Positions 59,201 to 64,000 of a stretch of DNA of 64,000 nucleotides are shown one piece after another (position 1 is the stretch's first letter; every line of letters starts with the position of its first letter). The position numbers and the translations under genes are program-made. Below the pieces are notes generated by a model. The model saw only the letters and a list, made by a program, of their open reading frames with translations. It was not told where the DNA came from and did no database searches. Origin of the DNA: Salminus brasiliensis (lineage: Eukaryota; Chordata; Actinopteri; Characiformes; Bryconidae); NCBI RefSeq assembly GCF_030463535.1, contig NC_132897.1:5910821-5974820 (forward strand). The letters run 5' to 3'.

Positions 59201-62200
59201 TACGGAGCTACAGAGCTATATAGGTACAGAGGTACGGAGCTATAGAGCTACAGAGCTATAGAGCTACAGAGGTACGGAGCTACAGAGCTATAGAGCTACA
59301 GAGGTACGGAGCTACAGAGCTATAGAGCTACAGAGGTACGGAGCTACAGAGCTATAGAGCTACAGAGGTACGGAGCTACAGAGCTATAGAGCTACAGAGC
59401 TACAGAGGTACAGAGCTACAGAGGTACAGAGGTACAGAGCTACAGAGGTACAGAGCTACAGAGGTACAGAGGTACAGAGCTACAGAGGTACAGAGGTACA
59501 GAGCTACAGAGGTACAGAGCTATAGAGCTACAGAGCTATAGAGCTACAGAGGTACAGAGGTACAGAGCTATAGAGCTACAGAGGTACAGAGCTATAGAGC
59601 TACAGAGGTACAGAGCTATAGAGCTACAGAGGTACAGAGCTATAGAGCTACAGAGGTACAGAGGTACAGAGGTACAGAGCTACAGAGGTACAGAGGTACA
59701 GAGCTATAGAGCTACAGAGCTACAGAGGTACAGAGGTACAGAGCTACAGAGCTACAGAGGTACAGAGCTACAGAGGTACAGAGCTATAGAGCTACAGAGG
59801 TACAGAGCTATAGAGCTATAGAGCTACAGAGGTACAGAGCTATAGAGCTATAGAGCTATATAGGTACAGAGGTACAGAGCTATAGAGCTACAGAGGTACA
59901 GAGCTATAGAGCTATATAGGTACAGAGGTACAGAGCTACAGAGGTACAGAGGTATAGAGGTACAGAGCTATAGAGCTATAGAGCTACAGAGGTACAGAGC
60001 TACAGAGCTATAGAGCTATAGAGCTACAGAGGTACAGAGCTATAGAGCTACAGAGGTACAGAGCTATAGAGCCATAGAGCTACAGAGGTACAGAGCTATA
60101 GAGCTATAGAGCTACAGAGGTACAGAGCTATAGAGCTATAGAGCTACAGAGGTACGGAGCTATAGAGCTATAGAGCTACAGAGGTACAGAGCTATAGAGC
60201 TATAGAGCTACAGAGGTACAGAGCTATAGAGCTACAGAGGTACAGAGGTACAGAGGTACAGAGCTACAGAGGTACAGAGCTATAGAGCTACAGAGGTACA
60301 GAGCTATAGAGCTACAGAGGTACAGAGGTACAGAGGTACAGAGCTATAGAGCTACAGAGGTACAGAGGTACAGAGCTATAGAGCTATAGAGCTACAGAGG
60401 TACAGAGCTATAGAGCTATAGAGCTATATAGGTACAGAGGTACAGAGCTATAGAGCTATATAGGTACAGAGGTACAGAGGTACAGAGCTACAGAGCTACA
60501 GAGCTATAGAGCTACAGAGGTACAGAGGTACAGAGCTATAGAGCTATATAGGTACAGAGGTACAGAGGTACAGAGGTACAGAGCTATAGAGCTATAGAGC
60601 TACAGAGGTACAGAGCTATAGAGCTATATAGGTACAGAGGTACAGAGGTACAGAGCTACAGAGCTACAGAGCTATAGAGCTACAGAGGTACAGAGCTACA
60701 GAGCTATAGAGCTATAGAGCTACAGAGGTACAGAGCTATAGAGCTACAGAGGTACAGAGCTATAGAGCTACAGAGGTACAGAGCTATAGAGCTATAGAGC
60801 TACAGAGCTACAGAGGTACGGAGCTATAGAGCTACAGAGGTACAGAGCTATAGAGCTACAGAGGTACAGAGCTATAGAGCTACAGAGGTACAGAGCTATA
60901 GAGCTACAGAGGTACAGAGCTATAGAGCTACAGAGGTACAGAGCTATAGAGCTATAGAGCTACAGAGGTACGGAGCTATAGAGCTATAGAGCTACAGAGG
61001 TACAGAGCTATAGAGCTATAGAGCTACAGAGGTACGGAGCTATAGAGCTATAGAGCTATAGAGGTATAGAGCTACAGAGGTACAGAGCTATAGAGCTACA
61101 GAGGTACGGAGCTATAGAGCTATATAGGTACAGAGGTACGGAGCTACAGAGCTACAGAGGTACAGAGCTATAGAGCTACAGAGGTACGGAGCTATAGAGC
61201 TATATAGGTACAGAGGTACGGAGCTATAGAGCTATAGAACTGGTTTCTGTGTGAGTTTCAGTCTCACAGTCGTGGGTCAGTGAATGTGCTAGCGCTCACC
61301 CTGCTCAACCCGCTGAACCTGTTTATCAGAAGAGCTGGAGCTTTTACAGAAACCAGCACTGATGTGTTTGCATACGCCACAGATACGCTCTCTTTTTCAG
61401 CAAGCAGTTTTCACAAGTAAAAACTCACCGTCAGTCTCACTGGAACACACTTTTAATCAATGCTACCATTGATTTACATGGAATTTATCTATAACTATCT
61501 ATACACTTATCTATATACATTTACACTGGTAAACATTTCAGTTAAAGATCTCTACAACATGTTCCTTACTAGTAAAAATGATTCTAATAATTCCAGTTAT
61601 TTGTATGTAATTTATTTCTGTAAATTAATAAAATGCAGATATTTTAATGCAGTAGTTTTAATGCGGGTTTTTACTGGAAGAATTAGTATAATAATTCCAG
61701 TTATTTACAGTGTAATTCTGACTAGTAAAAAGTCCAGGTCCACATTTCTGTATATGAATTCTGAGTAATTAAAATGCTAATTCAAGATATCTCTCATTTA
61801 GTTCTAATCGATTTAAATGTGCATTTAAAATATGGGCCGTTATAGATATTTAGATTTCTATTATAATAATAATTTTATTTATTAAAAATAATATTGATAT
61901 CTACAACTAGTAGAGTTTAACTAGTCCTAATAATAGTGTAGATATGTGGAATTACAATATCTACTATCAAAAAGTGATTGTAAATACACTACGTGGACAA
62001 AAGTATTGGGACACCTGCTCGTTCATTGTTTCCTTCAAAATGCAGGGAATTTAAAAAGCGTTTATCCAGCTTTTTTTGGACAAACTGTCTCTACTGTCCA
62101 GGAAGGAAGACTTTAAAGATTAGATTTTAAAGAATTGCAGTGAGGATTTGATTGGTGCAGCCTAAAATAGCTGAATGCATTCATTAGAATGAGTGTCCAC

Positions 62201-62892
62201 AAACATTTGGGCATATAGTGTATCTTTAATTGGAGTTTTTTTACTAAGAAGAATGTAATTATAGATAAGAGTGAATTATATTACATGTAAATGTGATAAA
62301 AATTGTAAAATGTGATTATTCAATCTGACATGACCACTCGGAATGTCTTTATAGAGAGAAAATCTTGAATTTTAAGTTTTTACTAGTAAGAACGGAGTCA
62401 TGGCTTGTTTAGTTGGTGGTGTTTTAGGCTAAAACAGCTTGCCACACACTTCGCAATAGTGAAACACGCTTCATCATGTTGTCTGTATCCTATCCATCAT
62501 CATGTTTTTCCAGGTTTAATGATTTCCATATGAAAATCGCAGCTCTAATGTTTTTCTAACATAAAAATAAATATATAAAAACGTACCAGCAACCTTCAGA
62601 GCAATGCTCCGAGACAAGCTCCTGTTCTCCGCTGACACAGGGGCACACTGATACACGCCTTCATCTAGAGTCAGCAGGTCAGTGATGTTCAAGCTGCCGT
62701 CGTCCAGTACGGAAAAGTGACCCGTGCTAGGAGGTTGAGAATGCTCATGGGTGACCGCAATCTGCCCGTCCTTTTTCCAGCGGGTCACTAACAAGGTCCT
62801 GTTGGCCAGTTGTCCGAAACACGGCAGCAGGATGCTTTTTCCCTTCTCTCCGATTAAAATGAGCTCGTCTTGCCTTTCTGCAGCTGCAGCTG
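45495..62892 (-). CDS. vsig10: V-set and immunoglobulin domain-containing protein 10 (5' end outside window)
   Basis: VSIG10 is a single-pass cell-surface Ig-superfamily protein of unclear function. Exons (minus): 62892-62587 (Ig1), 52135-51845 (Ig2), 50862-50584 (Ig3), 48740-48456 (Ig4), 46699-46586 (TM), 46474-46462 (13-nt microexon), 46163-46009 and 45562-45495 (cytoplasmic tail). The Ig exons are 306, 291, 279 and 285 nt, each phase 1-1, as usual for Ig domains. Ig cysteine landmarks: LPCFGQ/YQCAPV, LNCSSK/YTCQAQ, FNCSWY and VTCKGH, LSCSEE/FFCWSE. The TM segment is VVVGIFISVLIVAAGITLGL, then YSRRDR. The acidic tail VESDEDDVFHD matches the human acidic stretch in position. The product ends ...DQMKPDE. 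In-window coding is 1,511 nt. The signal-peptide exon was not found up to base 64,000. Identity rests on domain order, local similarity (LPNGTLY, QELLVY) and synteny. Confidence 0.9.
46009..46163 (-). CDS. vsig10: vsig10 cytoplasmic exon
   Basis: This exon encodes GFEEDRTDVLSLVESDEDDV ... RLPPLSNGHGPTRATTLVEI, an acidic juxtamembrane tail. The acceptor is atttcag|TGG and the donor is TCCA|gtgagt. Confidence 0.85.
46462..46474 (-). CDS. vsig10: vsig10 13-nt microexon
   Basis: The sequence ccacag|GTTTTAGATTAAG|gtaagt has strong acceptor and donor sites. Inserted between the TM exon (ending phase 1) and the tail exon (needing phase 2), it gives S-F-R-L-S followed by GFEEDRTDVL. Without it the frame breaks, so it is probably constitutive. 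Confidence 0.75.
46586..46699 (-). CDS. vsig10: vsig10 transmembrane exon
   Basis: The exon is 114 nt and encodes SADSSGVVVGIFISVLIVAA and GITLGLLAYSRRDRICL, a clear membrane span with a basic stop-transfer end. A second AG 9 nt inside (ctctgcag|ATAG) would also keep the frame, so two protein forms differing by three residues are possible. Confidence 0.9.
47234..47540 (-). mobile_element. Tc1-like transposon relic in the vsig10 TM-Ig4 intron
   Basis: ATCAGCCATAACATTAGAACCGCCTG, GTCCTGTGGTGTCTGGTACTAAGACGT, CATCAATGAGCCTTAGGTGCC and GGTAGGTACTGACCACT-like words follow the order of a common fish Tc1-like element read antisense. Large internal deletions remove most of the transposase. Confidence 0.7.
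47547..47671 (-). mobile_element. tRNA-derived SINE, family A
   Basis: The minus strand starts TGGGTGGTTGGTGTGGCACAACAGATAACACC and has the B box GGTTCGATTCC. It abuts the Tc1 relic. The 3' tail is truncated. Confidence 0.7.
47800..47955 (+). repeat. Fold-back dispersed repeat
   Basis: TTCCTTAAGGACCTTTTGGAGGTTCTTCAATTTGAGAC and its inverted partner GTTTCAAACTGAAAAACCTCCAGAAGTTCCTCAAGGATC form a hairpin of about 150 bp. Similar copies lie at 8.2 and 17 kb. Confidence 0.6.
48456..48740 (-). CDS. vsig10: vsig10 Ig4 exon
   Basis: This exon encodes EPYPIGDPLVSAVEGRNVTL SC ... PPAKTVWQKG ... VTLTIVNVTKEDEGLFFCW ... ELEVYVTV, a C2-type Ig domain. Splice sites are tttgcag|AAG and AGAT|gtaagt, phase 1-1. 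Confidence 0.92.
48880..49115 (+). repeat. MITE-like repeat with AGGGGT...ACCCCT ends
   Basis: ACAGGGGTTACGATTCAATGC at the left and CGATATTTTGATATTTTCTTACACCCCTA at the right are inverted-end-like. Related words occur at 16,396-16,470 and 17,745-17,800 (GGGGTGTATGAAAATATTG; GAATCGTAACCCCTGTATCG). It is possibly hAT-type. Confidence 0.45.
49815..50190 (+). mobile_element. Tc1/mariner-like MITE in the vsig10 Ig3-Ig4 intron, 3' truncated
   Basis: TATATGGACAAAAGTATTGGGACACCTGCTC at 49,820 and the usual interior are present up to GGGACTAGACAAACTGTC. The right inverted end is missing. Confidence 0.8.
50584..50862 (-). CDS. vsig10: vsig10 Ig3 exon
   Basis: This exon encodes APERHPNCSW ... VHFNCSWYGGYPTPLLQVFL ... 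LNRTWLYNGQKVTCKGH ... CSFIL. Human VSIG10 has CRWDGGYPDPDFLW at the same place. Splice sites are ctctccag|ATG and CTGA|gtaagg, phase 1-1. Confidence 0.9.
50993..51395 (+). mobile_element. Tc1/mariner-like MITE in the vsig10 Ig2-Ig3 intron
   Basis: Both ends are present (TACACTAAATGGACAAAAGTATTGGGACAC and GTGTTCACAAATATTTGGACATATAG), with an internal deletion. Confidence 0.8.
51845..52135 (-). CDS. vsig10: vsig10 Ig2 exon
   Basis: This exon encodes LPNGTLYVQKGSNISLNC ... WQNLTWVF ... ADQGSYTCQAQNLLSNRTVE ... QELLVY. The words LPNGTLY and ELLVY are shared with human VSIG10. The splice sites are tgtag|ATGG and TACT|gtatgt, phase 1-1. Confidence 0.92.
52246..52770 (+). mobile_element. Tc1/mariner-like MITE just upstream of the vsig10 Ig2 exon
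   Basis: The element runs from TATATGGACAAAAGTATTGGGACACATGC to GGATGTCTACAAACATTTGGACATCC with nearly full interior. An accidental open frame of 186 codons crosses it; it is not a gene. Confidence 0.8.
53172..53212 (+). repeat. (ATT)n microsatellite
   Basis: There are about 12 ATT units in the large vsig10 intron. Confidence 0.95.
53805..61238. repeat. Octamer tandem array (TAYAGAGS)n, about 7.4 kb
   Basis: The block consists of 8-bp units, mainly TACAGAGC, TACAGAGG and TATAGAGC, with rarer TATAGAGG, TATATAGG, TACGGAGC, TATGGAGC and TACAAAGC. That is roughly 930 units if unbroken. The edges are abrupt (after GAGTTTGAGGAAG at the left and before GAACTGGTTTCTGTG at the right). It lies inside the vsig10 intron between Ig1 and Ig2, so the transcript reads GCTCTGTA/GCTCTATA units. 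The octamer is not a multiple of three and cannot stay open for long. Longer units recur inside the array. Confidence 0.98.
61624..61885 (+). repeat. Direct duplicate block A, 3' of the vsig10 Ig1 exon
   Basis: The block TTAATAAAATGCAGATATTTTAAT ... AATTAGTATAATAATTCCAGTTATT ... AAATGTGCATTTAAAATATG recurs at 63,270-63,540 in the same orientation with modest divergence. Confidence 0.85.
61986..62222 (+). mobile_element. Tc1/mariner-like MITE, internally deleted
   Basis: Both ends are intact: TACACTACGTGGACAAAAGTATTGGGACAC and GTGTCCACAAACATTTGGGCATATAGTGTA. About half of the interior is missing. The ends pair as imperfect inverted repeats starting in TA. Confidence 0.85.
62587..62892 (-). 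CDS. vsig10: vsig10 Ig1 exon
   Basis: This exon encodes an Ig domain (ERQDELILIGEKGKSILLPC ... DEGVYQCAPV ... IALKVA). The acceptor is ttccacag|CAG and the donor is GCTG|gtacgt. It has N-glycosylation sites NRT, NIT and NRS. A large reading frame continues upstream without a signal peptide and is judged intronic. Confidence 0.9.
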
Positions 62893-64000
62893 CTGTGGAA
62901 AGACACACAGAGAAACGTGAGAAGATGTGAAGGTCAGGACCTGGTTGGTGTCCAAACTGCTGAAGGAAACCCTGACTGAAGTTTGTCACCGTGCTGCATG
63001 TCCATCGGTGTACTGGGGTGGCAGTTCGGCAGATGTACATCATCATGGTGCTCGAAGATATGTTTGATAGGTTGGCTGTATCTCTAATGGCGTTCTAAGT
63101 AGAGCCATTTACATTGAGGTTTACACTCCTAGCAGGGTTGTTGGGTTGTTGATTGGTTGGAAAAGTTGCAAATATGCATGTACTTCATTAAATCCAATGA
63201 ACAGGACTAATTATTAGGGATTTTTACAGACATTATGTATAATTTATTTCAGTAGGGTTATACACGCAGTTAAATTAATAAAATGCAGATATTTTAATTC
63301 AGTAGTTCAGCTTTTTACTGGAAAAATTAGTATAATAATTCCAGTTATTCACAGTGTAATTCTGGCTAGTAAAAAGTCCAGGTTTACATTTCTGTAAATT
63401 AATTCTGACTAATAAAAATGCTAATTCAAGCTAATTCATCTCTTATATAGTTTAGGTCAATTTAAATGTGCATTTAAAATATGTGCCTACATATATTTGG
63501 ATTTTGATAATAATAATAATTGTATTTACAATTTCTACTATTAAAAATAACTGTATAAACACCATATGGACAATTGTGCACTGTATGTCTAACAGAAATC
63601 CATTTGTTCATTTGTCATGTTCAGCTGTACAGTACTAGCAGAAAAAAAGGGTTGCATCTAGTACTGAAGGATAACATATATATGTGTAATATATGAGTAA
63701 TAACATTTGTGGGGTCGGAAACATTGCAAATATGCATGTACTTCATTAAATCCAATTAACACGACTAGAGAAATTACAGAAATCTGTATGTAATTTATTT
63801 CTGTAGGGTTATAAATGCATTAAATGAATAAAATGCAGATTTTTTAATGCAGTAGTGCAACTTTACCTAAAACATTCTGCTGTACTGGAGTTAATATACC
63901 TAATATTAGTTGAAAAATATAATATCTGTCGAATATCGGTCAAAGCCTTTTGTTTATGTAATTATCTGCCAGTACTAACACTGATGGCAATATAATCAAT
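62893..64000 (-). other. vsig10: vsig10 intron 1 (part), no exon recognised
   Basis: No signal-peptide-like start was seen between the Ig1 acceptor and the window end. The stretch holds duplicated AT-rich sequence (63.17-63.86 kb). The first exon probably lies to the right of the window. Confidence 0.65.
63270..63540 (+). repeat. Direct duplicate block A', 5' of the vsig10 Ig1 exon
   Basis: This is the partner of 61,624-61,885. A further partial copy of the adjoining sequence (AAATATGCATGTACTTCATTAAATCCAAT at 63,170 and 63,727; AATGAATAAAATGCAGAT at 63,825) shows another local duplication. Confidence 0.85.

Noticed and set aside
62893..63046. Extension of the vsig10 Ig1 frame upstream to an ATG at 63,046
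   Set aside because: There is no signal peptide in the extension, and a good acceptor (ttccacag) lies at the Ig1 border in phase 1, as expected for an Ig exon.

Overview
This is nuclear DNA from a ray-finned fish. Four intron-containing vertebrate genes can be read, and the introns carry fish-type repeats: Tc1/mariner-like MITEs, tRNA-derived SINEs and many microsatellites. The order ksr2 - rfc5 - wsb2 - vsig10 matches human 12q24.23 (KSR2-RFC5-WSB2-VSIG10). The repeat families look like those of otophysan teleosts, but I cannot fix the order or species.

Layout. (1) 1-23,120, minus strand: the 5' end of ksr2, a Ras/RAF-MEK-ERK scaffold pseudokinase. Coding exons 1-3 lie at 22,372-22,169, 14,349-14,209 and 9,142-8,992, and a GC-rich promoter/5'UTR extends to about 23.1 kb. 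The rest of ksr2 lies left of base 1. (2) 23.1-27.9 kb: intergenic sequence between the divergent ksr2 and rfc5 starts, with a fish repeat, a fold-back 21-bp minisatellite, a Tc1-like relic and an AT-rich tandem region. (3) 27,925-36,758, plus strand: complete rfc5 (11 coding exons, 334 aa), a clamp-loader ATPase. Its intron 8 looks U12-type. (4) 44,110-37,111, minus strand: complete wsb2 (9 coding exons, 407 aa), a WD40/SOCS-box protein, tail-to-tail with rfc5 (stop codons about 350 bp apart). (5) 62,892-45,495, minus strand: vsig10 from the first Ig exon to the stop (8 exons including a 13-nt microexon). The signal-peptide exon is not in the window. The intron after Ig1 holds about 7.4 kb of an octamer tandem array.

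Exon borders were set by reading GT/AG sites and requiring the phase to carry through. In rfc5 and wsb2 the exon lengths sum to whole open frames (1,005 and 1,224 nt including stops). The three complete-to-the-stop genes are unrelated in function (DNA replication, ubiquitin ligase adaptor, cell-surface Ig protein); they are linked by ancient synteny, not by a pathway.

The most notable features are the octamer array with higher-order copies, the fold-back minisatellite between two promoters, ksr2 exon 2 lying between complementary (CT)n and (GA)n tracts, the U12-like rfc5 intron, the vsig10 microexon, and a direct duplication flanking the vsig10 Ig1 exon. I saw no CRISPR, prokaryotic or rRNA features. 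Identities rest on family knowledge, not on a database search.
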